From Heligmosomoides polygyrus polygyrus (Eukaryota > Nematoda > Chromadorea > Rhabditida > Heligmosomidae), in NCBI GenBank assembly GCA_947396885.1, contig OX377206.1, positions 22,253,114 to 22,317,113 of the forward strand: a stretch of DNA of 64,000 bases. The letters are read 5' to 3'. Under the pieces are notes generated by a model that ran no database searches, was not told the origin of the DNA, and worked only from the letters and a program-made list of their open reading frames with translations. Shown piece by piece: positions 55,695 to 64,000 of the stretch (position 1 is the stretch's first letter; each line of letters opens with the position of its first letter). The position numbers were made by a program, and so were the translations under genes.

Positions 55695-58645
55695 CATTTT
55701 ACTACAAAGACTGCAGCGAAGGTCTACTTAAGCGTGCTCCATGTAAAGAGTGCTGGCCCAATGCAACTACGGCGGATTACAGCTTCGTGACCACCAACGT
55801 GACAATATTCGACTACGACAAGCGCGGTAAGTGGTACTGGCATTAACTGCCACAGCCTGCTTAGCTAACGGGTGGCACGGATGGTGCCGTTATCTAATGG
55901 TCATTAAGTGTCTCCAGGATAAATAGTAACCTCCGGCAAAGGGCTTTTGTTTGGAAACCACTTCAATACATATCGTCGCGGTAGATCACTGTGCATTAAC
56001 GCCTAATGAATACTCGTTGGTTTTAACAATAGCCTCCTCTCAATTTGTTGTCTCATCTAACAAGTTCTTTCTCCTCAATATCCCAACTTCACTCCTTTCC
56101 TTAGTTTTAAGTAAGTCCAGAAATTATTTTAAAAGTCCTTTCCGTCATATGGTTGGGCTTCACAAGCACCTAACATATAAGACCTGGACATTTAATGTAT
56201 GCACTGCAGTGATATTTAAAATATACGAACATATGCTTAAACAAAGAATAAGGTGATACTCTTGGGCGTCCGCGAAGTGACTTGAAACTGTGCAAGATAA
56301 CAATAACAACCGACCACCGTTCAATTGCCTCTCTTACTTTTGTGCGCTACTTAATACTAACAGTTTATGTCAGCATTGGAATTTTTTGCTCTTTAAGGTG
56401 ACTTGTGGACTTTCTGGTTTTGTGCCGCTGATAATTGCACCGCCGTCTTCGGATCGAAGGGTTGGTTTGAAAGAGTGATGATTCCTGTGATCATTTAACA
56501 GTTTTGCTATTCCTCCTGATTTTAAATTATAATAAAAATTCTACAGTTGACAATTTCAGACTTTTATTTCTAACCCTGATAAATCAGCGTTTTAGATACG
56601 ACTTCGGGAACATCGAACGTGTTTACGTTCGTCGGCATTGCCCTTGACTTACTCCTCGTGTTCATTCTCGGTAAGTCTTCATGTGTGTTCAACACGCGTC
56701 AGAAGTACAAATGAGTATCAGTTTTGGGGCTGAACCATTGACAGTTGAAGGTGCATTCGCAATCCGAAATTCACTCACAAAACAAGTGTCTGGTCTGGGT
56801 CATGTTTTCTGTAAGTGGCATTCAATGCAAATATGTACAACAATCACTAGAAATCGGTTCGAATTCTGTTTATTCGGAGTGTATAAGCTATACGCGAGTT
56901 CGTGCGGCTTTCAACACATGTTTTCATATTCAAAAATCCTATTTTTAAGCAGTCTGTGATATGGTACACTGTTCCCCGAATTCTTTGTTCTTTCCTCGTT
57001 TGTTTTATGTTCCCATTTATCAAGTTGCGTATTTGAACAGACTGCTTGTTTGGATAGCTAATTTTGGCATCGTACCATAATAGTTCTAACTGCACACGAT
57101 TGCGCACTTCTGAAGCAGTATGTTGTATGATGTGCTCCAAACGACTTCCATTTCTAGTGGGATGGCATCCTTTGGGTATGAGTAGGTCCTAAGTCACATC
57201 TGTCTTCCACTAGCTACACAGCCCCTGAAACGTGAGCTTGTTGAAAGAGGTCCTGAGCATCATGCCTCTCGTTCAGAAATGGAGGCCTTTAACAAAAGAT
57301 CCGTGTTCCAGAGAGGGCGGCCTTTTTCTCTGACGCGTATATGAAACAGAAGTTTTGAATACACTTCAGCGGAAAAGAAGACCCATACTGGAAAGGTTGG
57401 TGGGAGGGGGGGGGGGGGATGGGTTCTTTGCAAATGTCCACTAGTACGCCTTTACAATTCAGCTCGTTACGGAATTTGAAATGGCCGTCTGTGCAGTGGT
57501 TTCGATGCTATATGTATATGTATTTATGTCTGCATATGTGCACGTGTGTATATGTGTAAATATGCCGCGTTTTTGACTTCATAGAATCCAGAAAAATTTG
57601 CTAGGCGCTCATTTTGTTTTTGCTTTGACAACTGCGGTCGCACCGGCGATGATATCAAGTGATCGCATTTCAGGAAATTCCTTTGTACCCATTCCCGCTA
57701 TTTGGAGAAAATGTGCTTTCACTGAAGGAGATCCAGGGCTCGAATCACCGATTTTTCAGAAGCGTGCTTTGGCTATTTTTGTCCTGAATTGTAAAGACGT
57801 AGCTTGTTTTGATGGAAATATCTTGTTGAAGCCTCGAAATTCGGAAGTCTTCTGCAACTTTTGTCGCGAAAGATGCTTTTACATGTCGCCTGGAGTAATT
57901 CATGTCGATTAGACTACTGATGACTCTGTACATATGGATAGCTGAGTCTCGTCAGCATCAACACACAATGCGACGAGTACTAGACTACGAGAGCGTTGTC
58001 AGTAGAATCACTGTTCAGGATCTTATCTAAATTTTTATTGAATTTTTATTGCCTGTTTCAGTGAGAGCTGTTTACCTAAAAGTCATTGGGAATCGCACGC
58101 CATCTGGCAGTTCAAGATACGGACCAGTTACCTTCCAGGTTACTGTGAGTTTGTTGTCCACTGTAATGTCACTATGTAGTGCAGTTATTGTCGTATCTGT
58201 TTAACTTTTATTGCAGAATAATCCGACATCATCCTCAACTAGCGACTCTGAAACCATGGTGCATTCTGGAGACCGACTAAGGAGCTACTTTTCGTCCTCA
58301 ACAAGCGACTTTGGAACTATGCTGTCTCGTGGAAGACAACCCCTCTCGGGACCTTCTGATACTCCTCAGATGACACAGTTCTACTATGTGAGAGAGGCAG
58401 CGATGGTTAATACCCTTCACATCATTCCTAATATCCCCTTGAACCCGCCGCCTTCAAGGGTTAGAGATGATTCCTCGTCCGAAGACAGAACGCAATGGCA
58501 ACACTCGTCCTCCTCTGAAAGTGTCACCAATGTTAGCGGCAATGGCGTTGATGTAGACAGGAGCAGTGAGGGGGCTACAACTGCCGCGGATGAGGAGCAG
58601 ACCTTGTCTAGTGTGACGCATTCCGACACTTCGGAGCTACAGTAA
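55695..58645 (+). CDS. 3' part of a spliced gene for a predicted single-pass membrane protein
   Basis: Four exons fit GT-AG junctions with consistent phases: 55695-55826, 56596-56670, 58062-58144 and 58217-58645 (stop). They encode 238 aa after two bases of a split codon. The first part is extracellular-like with four Cys (DCSEGLLKRAPCKECW) and NAT and NVT glycosylation sequons. VFTFVGIALDLLLVFIL is one membrane segment. The remaining 165 or so residues are Ser/Thr-rich with acidic clusters (SSSTSDSETM, SSSEDRTQW, DEEQTLSS) and look cytoplasmic and disordered. Upstream exons with the start codon are missing from the model: the first exon has no Met. Introns 769, 1391 and 72 bp. I do not recognise the family. 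The topology (type I) is inferred. Confidence 0.65.
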
Positions 58646-58851
58646 TGTCGCTGTTCAGTGCATTGTTCATGATGTCGCATCATTTCGTGGGCGCATTTTG
58701 AAGTGGCTACCCCACCAAAATTTTTATTTGTATGTGTAGACTATGCGTTCGTGAACCGCCACATAGTGCTTGCGTTTTTTTTTTCGATAAATGTTTGTTT
58801 TTGAATTTCAAGTAACTTCAGGAGCAATCGATGTGTAATATCGGCGTCTAA

Positions 58852-58965
58852 AGGCCGCCACAGACTTTTGCGGCGCCGCTGAGCGGCGCCGCTGCCCTAT
58901 GCTTAACCATAGGGCAGAGACGCAGAGCTCGCCTCCAGCGGCGCCGCAGAAGTCTGTGGCGGCCT
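58852..58965. mobile_element. 114-bp GC-rich MITE with TAA duplication
   Basis: It begins AGGCCGCCACAGACTT and ends with its reverse complement; the arms are about 31 bp with one mismatch. An inner GCCCTATG...CATAGGGC hairpin sits at the centre. TAA flanks it directly at 58849-58851 and 58966-58968. The TWA duplication is typical of PIF/Harbinger-type MITEs. It lies about 205 bp beyond the stop of the membrane-protein gene. Confidence 0.85.
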
Positions 58966-59175
58966 TAAGAATTGCCTACGGAGGTACTTTAAGCAGGCTA
59001 GTGCGTTGTATAAACTACTCAAAACGCACAGAACCCTTAGTTTCGATCAGAACTATTTCGACAGGTGGAACTGACTCCGTTCCCTGCTGATATCACCGGG
59101 CGGTCATTCCTAGACCATATTGAGTGCTCATAGGACGTTGTAACGAGAATCGTGTGTATTGCCTTCGATTAAACT

Positions 59176-59237
59176 GCGCTAATGGCGTAGTTGGCTAGCA
59201 CCCTACAGAAGGTGCGGTTTCGAGTCCCGCTTGGCGC
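59176..59237 (+). tRNA. tRNA-like head of a SINE-like repeat (not a functional tRNA)
   Basis: GCGCTAA pairs with TTGGCGC over 7 bp like an acceptor stem. TGGCGTAGTTGG matches the Pol III A box and GGTTTCGAGTCC approximates the B box. GCACC/GGTGC could form an anticodon-like stem with an 8-nt loop. At 62 nt it is too short for a standard tRNA and the T-stem is imperfect, so it is better read as a tRNA-derived Pol III promoter. Confidence 0.5.
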
Positions 59238-59760
59238 GGAAAATTTCGATCGTAATTGAACGTCCTTTTGATTGATTATAGACACTTTCGCTGCTGAATG
59301 TCAGTGAAGTGCAGCGCAGTCGGAGGAAGTACTGACTGTCGTGTGAACCCGACATTGGGTCCTTGGTTCGGAATTCCCGCCCAGACCAACCAAGTCTTCC
59401 ATCCCTCCCTCCGCGGTCGGTGAATTGGTACCAGACGTGTCAGGGAAGGATAAGCCCTGGTTTATAGTTGCGCCGCTGCGCGGCGCGGCACCATAATCGG
59501 AATGAATATCGATCGGGTGGCGCCAAAAATCGATATCAATGGCGACCATCACGCCACGCCACGTGGCGGCGGAAGTGTAAAATAGGCCTAGAGCGCTGAC
59601 TTGTTCATCGGGTGGCCACCGCAAGTCATTGTATGGCCAAATACGCATTCATCTTGCCTCCACGACATCCCGTAGAAGTAGGTTGCGCTGACGCATCCCA
59701 AAAGGGATTGAGTAACGCCGTCCTTTATCCTTTATTTGTTCCACCAGACGTTCAGCGGCC
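59238..59760 (+). repeat. SINE-like repeat body with a nested GC-rich insertion
   Basis: The body continues from the tRNA-like head and matches partial copies at 5840-6060 and 48405-48545. Landmarks: TTCGGAATTCCCGCCCAGAC, GGTCGGTGAATTGGTACCAG, GTGGCCACCGCAAGTCATTG and GGGATTGAGTAACGCCGTCC. A 130-bp block (59463-59592) interrupts it. Confidence 0.6.
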
Positions 59761-60057
59761 TAGCGGCTGCCAAACGGGCTCCTCTAGGCCTTCCAACTTC
59801 TATTAAGTAAAACACCGGGTTTACTATATACATTGATTAGTGCGGCGAGATAGTGTAGAGCAGAACCTTCACTGCTCCTATGAAGCCCATCCACCCTCTA
59901 TCGCATGCACGCGGTTTATTCTCCGAAGTGTCCGTTCTTTACGTGGCGAGGAGGAGATCATGAGATTCCCAAACCGAAGTGCTTAATCTGCAGAAACATA
60001 ATTAAAATTAATCGGTATTGGTCGACAGGTCGACACCGTTTACGGTCCGACAAATAT

Positions 60058-60425
60058 CTTCTTCTTCTTCTCCTTCTTCTTCAGCGTTTCTCGCGCCTTG
60101 TAGCGGGGTTCCCTATTCTGGTGTCATGGCACCACCTTTCCCGATCCAACGCTAGATCAGTGTGGACACCAGCAACCTTCAAGTCCATATGTAACGTATC
60201 AGTCCATCACTGCTTCGGATATCCCCTAGGCCGTTTTCCTACTTCCTCGATCTTAAGGCCTATCTTGCGGAAGCTGTCTTCTTCTCCGCGCAGAACGTAG
60301 CCGTACCACCGTAGGCGAGCTTCGCGCATCTTGTCCGCTATCGGCGCGATACCGAACTTCTGCCGAATGGCACCTACACACGTCCCACACATTTGCTGTA
60401 GACCTTCCCACGCTCTAGACATGGG
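60058..60425 (-). pseudogene. 5'-truncated RTE-like LINE, C-terminus with (GAA)n tail
   Basis: Minus strand: GAIRQKFGIAPIADKMREAR, LRWYGYVLRGEEDSFRKIGL, VGKRPRGYPKQ, a stop, then HMDLKVAGVHTDLALDRERW. It ends in (GAA)n, seen on the plus strand as CTTCTTCTTCTCC. This is the same family as 28788-31512, cut off in the C-terminal region. It abuts a 42-bp-repeat copy on its 5' side. Confidence 0.8.
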
Positions 60426-60429
60426 ATCC

Positions 60430-60665
60430 GAATCATGCATTTTCGGATATCCGGCCAGATTTATCCGGTTTCGGATTATCCGAAATCCGGCTCGGTCGAA
60501 AATTGCCCTCATCTGAATCATCCGAAGATCCGGGGTTTCTAAAATTGTCCTCATCTGAATCATCCGAAGATCCGGGGGTTTTAAAATTGCCCTCATCTGA
60601 ATCATCCGAAGATCCGGGGTTTTGAAAAACGCAATGATTCGGATAAAATTGGATAAAAATCGGAT
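60430..60665 (+). repeat. 42-bp-unit repeat copy with three good units
   Basis: Three units starting CCTCATCTGAATCATCCGAA are arranged with an exact 42-bp period from about 60507, preceded by ATCCGAAATCCGGCTCGG. On the minus strand the units read as a 14-residue acidic peptide repeat (NPGSSDDSDEGNF), which I consider incidental. Confidence 0.85.
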
Positions 60666-60966
60666 AATAGGAGGTTAGCGCGTCTTGCTGGCAAACTCTG
60701 CGCCATTGATAACCTGACTTTTTCGGGCACATTTGCAATCATTTGGAGGGAATTCTCTCACATGGGAAGGGTCTGATAGCGTATATCTGAACGGGGAGAG
60801 GGAGTCATCCTATTAAATAGGAATAATCGCCACCCCTCAATTAGCATAAAATGTGTTTCATTTTTGCCAAGTCGTTAAACCTTAGGAGTGGGGGTTCTTG
60901 AAGTCACAATTGAACGGCGCATCACGAATTTGGGTTCTTGTACGACCGCGATGCCTCTGCCGGCAA

Positions 60967-61039
60967 GCAGCTCGGGGCGCAATGGGTAGTGACGATGCTT
61001 CATGGGAGGAAGGTCGGGGGTTCGATCCTCATGCGCTGC
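60967..61039 (+). tRNA. tRNA-like sequence in the left arm (likely pseudogene)
   Basis: 73 nt, the normal tRNA length. The ends pair as GCAGC/GCTGC. GGGCGCAATGGGTAGTG resembles an A box and GGTTCGATCC is a good B box. CTTC-ATGGGAG-GAAG would be an anticodon arm with U33 and loop anticodon GGG. The T-stem and D-arm spacing are poor, so it is not a credible functional tRNA. Confidence 0.4.
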
Positions 61040-62091
61040 TGCATTCCTGCTTTTTGATTGATTGGTTGAGATTTGAGGGATTCTGACGTCTATACCATTT
61101 TAAGATGTTTTCTGCGCACTTTCCAGCTGCATGCTTTGGTACTCAACATGATGATGCATAAATATTCAACACCAGTGATACACAGGTGCAACGTGCATAA
61201 AGCAGCACTGGACACAATGAGCAGGGTATAAATGCTGCAGGCTCCTCTCAGTCTGTTTCCATACATCGCCCAATGACATCGGGTAAAACCATCCTGCTCG
61301 GATTTTCAAATGAGACCATGATGTAACGTCACATTTGGTCAAAACGAGAAAGTCTGTGGATCCCGCAAATTGACCTAAACGGCATCGATACACTCTTTCT
61401 CTCATCTTTGCCTGCCATCTGGAAATCAGAGGTCTGCTGGAGGCTCTCTAAAACCTAACACCAACAAAGTCGCCGATGCTCGAGTGGTCCACTTGCTCAC
61501 GCTGAAGTGTGGTCCACCTTTAGATAAGCAGCCTTCATGGGAATAACACCAACCTGACCGAACGGATGGCTAGCATACCCAAGGACTTCGAAGCACGTCA
61601 ACTTGAAGTTAACGAAGACGAACGGCTGGAAGTGGTGGAAAACCAGAAGAAGGTTGGGATCCGCAAAATGAACTGACAGACGTGGAAAGGCTGACAAGCA
61701 GTGGGCATATGATAACGTTTTCGGCTGGAACTTTTGTTTCAGAGGAAAGGAAACGTCTTCAGTTGGATTTTGCCTATGGAGCCGATCTCATTGGTCCATG
61801 TATGGAAGCAAACTGTGAGGAGCCTGTAGCCTTTATAAGCTATCCGTATTTTGACCAGTGCTTCTCTTTCATGCACTTTGTGTCTGTATATCACCTATGT
61901 TAAACGTTTATCTATCATTATGTTGAACAGCTTTCTCATTGCCTTTTGGTTAAAAACCCGCCAGTAATAAACAAGTGGCAACAAAGTTGCTCTCACGGCA
62001 TACATCTGAAAACACTGCACAGCAAACATCTAAAATGGTGCAGATGTCAGAATCGCTCAAATCAAACAATAAGTTAAAATGCTAAGATGCA

Positions 62092-62164
62092 GCAGCGCAG
62101 AAAAGTCGAACCCTCTACCTCCCTCTCATGGAGCAACGTCGCTATCTACTGCGCTACGAGCCGC
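62092..62164 (-). tRNA. tRNA-like sequence in the right arm (likely pseudogene)
   Basis: Minus-strand partner of the sequence at 60967-61039, also 73 nt. TAGCGCAGTAGATAGCG is A-box-like and GGGTTCGAC B-box-like. The anticodon arm is CTCC-ATGAGAG-GGAG, with a compensatory change relative to CTTC/GAAG in the left arm. The acceptor and T-arm are imperfect. Confidence 0.4.
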
Positions 62165-62794
62165 TTCCCGCCGGCGGCATTGCGGGCGTACAAGACTCCC
62201 GAACTCGTGAAGCACCGATTCCACTGTAACTTCAAGGGTTCTCTACTCCTCGGGCTTATCGAAAAAAGAAACACATTTTTATACTAATTGAAGAGTGGCG
62301 ATTATTCCTATATATGGTGGGATGACTCGCTCTCTCCGTTCAGACATACGCTTCAGACCCTTCCCTTTTCAGAGCACGAGAAATTTCATGCGGGGCGTTT
62401 CGGAATTGCTTCATTATTGTCCTTTAAAAGACTTACGAACTACAAGTGCATTACCAACTCACAATTGAGTTGGTATTGGCTCTTTGGGGTCTTAAAGCTG
62501 TTTTTGTTTGTTCTGGAAGCGCAAAATAGCTCTGCGGAGGACTCCCCTCGTAAGGCAGTCAAATACGACACCTTTTACGTAGCGCTGGTGTGTTCCACTC
62601 CATTGGTGAGCTAAGCTAGGCCAGATATAATGTAATTGGGCATTCATGTGCCTTGCTACCAGGGCATATAAACACTTAATTCAATGTGAGGCGCTCCAAG
62701 CTGCTTTGCGCGCTCGTGACTTCAATTGATCAAGGAAATAAACGCGGAGTTACTGATGTTTTCCGTTTTTAAAAGGTTGCGCGCCCCTATTATA

Positions 62795-63030
62795 TCACTT
62801 ATCCGGTTGTATCCGAATCGGATATCCGAAATCCGGCTCGGACTAAAAAGGCGTTATCTGAATCATCCGAAGATCCGGGGTTTCTAAGATTGCCCTCATC
62901 TGAATCATCCGAAGATCCGGGGTTTTCGAAATTGCCCTCATCTGAATCATCCGAAGATCCGGGGTTTGAAAAAGTAGCCTATCCGAATCATCCGATTATC
63001 CGGAAAATCGGTGTCGGATCCAATGTCTAC
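62795..63030 (+). repeat. 42-bp-unit repeat copy, best preserved
   Basis: ATCCGAAATCCGGCTCGG, then three units containing TGAATCATCCGAAGATCCGG at a 42-bp period, then CCGAATCATCCGATTATCCG and GATCCAATGTCTACTACG. It defines the family layout used for the other copies. Confidence 0.85.
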
Positions 63031-63179
63031 TACGCTCCCGAATTCTTCGGCGCCTTCACAGTTATATTCCTTATTTCACGGCTGAAATCACGCGAGCATG
63101 CCTCTCAAAAGCTTCATTAAAAACATAAACTTCATATGCAATAAATAGAAATGTCCATTGTCTAGATTAGACGGCGGCG

Positions 63180-63500
63180 GCAGTATTGATTGCGCCAAGA
63201 CCATTTCGATAAGCTTCGCGAGCGCGAGAGTATGCACAGTCGCATGCGCAGGGCGCGAGAACGCAGAGACCCTGGCCAATGGCGCGCTCCCCACAGAGAG
63301 ACGCAGACAGCGCGAGAGACGACGGCGCGCGACCTAGTTAGAGCGCAAACGGCGAGAGTGCGCAGAGACGGGGCGCGGGACGCATCAAGCGCGCTACTCA
63401 CTGCGTCAGAATAGCAACAGTGTGTTGCGAGCCTCCAACAGGATAGCAACACACTGTTGCTGTTGCAACAGGATAGCAACCGCAGTTTCTGTTGGCAACT
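63180..63500. other. GC-rich CGCGAGAG-rich stretch and GCAACA palindromes
   Basis: 63195-63400 is rich in GCGCGAGA and CGCAGAGAC words without a convincing ORF. 63415-63500 holds GCAACAGTGTGTTGC, CAACAGGATAGCAAC (twice) and GGCAACTGCAGTTGCC, short palindromes that may belong to a repeat end. Confidence 0.4.
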
Positions 63501-63579
63501 GCAGTTGCCATTCTGCTGAAGGGGGCGTGCTGGGAGGAGACTGTTCAGCTCGTCGAACCCGGATGTCCGAGTCTGCGCT

Positions 63580-64000
63580 GCAGTCAAGGAGGAAGTCATC
63601 CACTATTCCACAGTGGCCCGTTGGTATCAGCGCTTCAAGGCTGGAGATATCTCTCTCGAAGATCGACCTCGTTCCGGACACCCCTTTGTTGGACTCAGAA
63701 GGCATGCTTTACTGGGAGTTGCTGGGTAGTTAAACCACAGTCGCAGCATCTGTCTACGCTACCCAGCTGCAGAGCTTGGCTGACGCCATACGCCAAAAAC
63801 GCGTCCAGAACGGGAAAATGTCTACCAGCTGCACGACAACGCGCGTCTTCATGTCGCAAAAGTGAGTCGCGAGGAAATCCAGGAGTTAGGCTGGGAAGTT
63901 CTGCCCCATCCACCGTACTCTCTAGACCTCGCTCCTTCCGACTACCACCTGTTCAGAGTTTTGAAGCAGCATCTTCGAGGTAGAGAGTTCGACGATCGAC
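63580..64000 (+). pseudogene. mariner transposase, internally deleted, runs off the window
   Basis: The first part (63580-63726) reads HYSTVARWYQRFKAGDISLE and DRPRSGHP, the end of the mariner HTH region. It then jumps to a frame with MLYWELLG, a stop and ATQLQSLADAIRQK. After another shift come HDNARLHVAK, LGWEVLPHPPYSLDLAPSDY and LKQHLRGREFDD. The Asp codons at 63835 and 63940 are 34 residues apart, as in D,D34D mariners. The region with the first catalytic Asp is deleted. It cannot encode an active transposase. Confidence 0.85.

Larger units (their letters stand above)
60760..62370. repeat. inverted duplication, about 520-580-bp arms, 510-bp spacer
   Basis: Left arm about 60760-61280, right arm about 61790-62370, reverse-complementary at roughly 75-80% with indels. 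Paired landmarks: GGGAAGGGTCTGA, GGAATAATCGCCAC, TCTTGTACG, the tRNA-like sequences, TTTGAGSGATTCTGAC and AGGCTCCTC-CAGT-TG-TTCCATACAT. ORFs in the spacer-proximal parts both end with FMH-VYH-C on opposite strands, as expected of the duplication. No transposase or known gene is inside. Confidence 0.85.

Noticed and set aside
57598..57912. 104-aa ORF in the second intron of the membrane-protein gene
   Set aside because: No recognisable motif, and its extent matches chance; likely intronic repeat DNA.
60433..60738. Acidic repeat protein on the minus strand (14-residue repeats)
   Set aside because: The 42-bp unit is a multiple of three, so an open frame with peptide repeats arises automatically. 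The other copies do not keep the frame.

Overview
The window looks like a repeat-dense stretch of a nematode genome, most likely a strongylid such as a hookworm. This is inferred from what is visible. The two credible spliced genes have mostly short introns (about 38-75 bp, with two longer ones) ending in TTTCAG/TTTTAG-type acceptors. Everything else is transposon-derived: Penelope-like elements, RTE- and CR1-type LINEs, a tnp2-like DNA transposon, mariner, MITEs and fold-back repeats. A 200-N gap at 15973-16172 shows this is a draft scaffold. No prokaryotic signals, rRNA, CRISPR or confident functional tRNA were seen.

1-17.8 kb: a decayed Penelope-like element (RT plus GIY-YIG) opens the window. 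Then come a fold-back repeat, a truncated RTE tail, two copies of a 42-bp-unit repeat family, a 129-bp MITE with a TTA target-site duplication, a nearly full-length but frameshifted RTE LINE (8.4-11.45 kb), and a 1.4-kb element with inverted arrays of a 13-bp motif at both ends (14.09-15.52 kb). After a CR1-like scrap and the gap, two Penelope-like copies lie head to head (16.17-17.8 kb). Degenerate hammerhead-like motifs follow the plus-strand Penelope copies.

18.7-37.4 kb: a CR1-type LINE on the minus strand has one uninterrupted 943-aa endonuclease/RT ORF and an (AAAT)n tail, and is the best-preserved mobile gene here. There follow rearranged CR1 fragments, a degenerate tandem repeat, and an RTE-like LINE with a (GAA)n tail (28.8-31.5 kb). 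Next is a decayed minus-strand CR1 element with recognisable ORF1 and ORF2 (31.6-37.0 kb), into which another RTE copy inserted, leaving an 11-bp target-site duplication.

37.4-51.8 kb: hairpins, including a roughly 650-bp fold-back, precede a clean eight-exon minus-strand gene (39261-40752, 347 aa, unknown function). Upstream on the same strand are pieces of a tnp2-like transposase (41.5-44.2 kb). The two may be partner genes of one transposon. MITEs, stacked hairpins, degenerate AAGTAACTTAC-rich sequence, a tandem duplication, long G-tracts and a nested fold-back follow.

51.8-64 kb: a four-exon 3' part of a plus-strand gene (55695-58645) encodes a predicted single-pass membrane protein with a serine-rich tail. 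It is followed by a second TWA-flanked MITE, a SINE-like repeat with a tRNA-like head, a truncated RTE tail, 42-bp repeat copies, a 1.6-kb inverted duplication carrying a tRNA-like sequence in each arm, and a broken mariner transposase running off the end. The LINEs and transposases act only on mobile DNA; the 55.7-kb gene is the best host-gene candidate.
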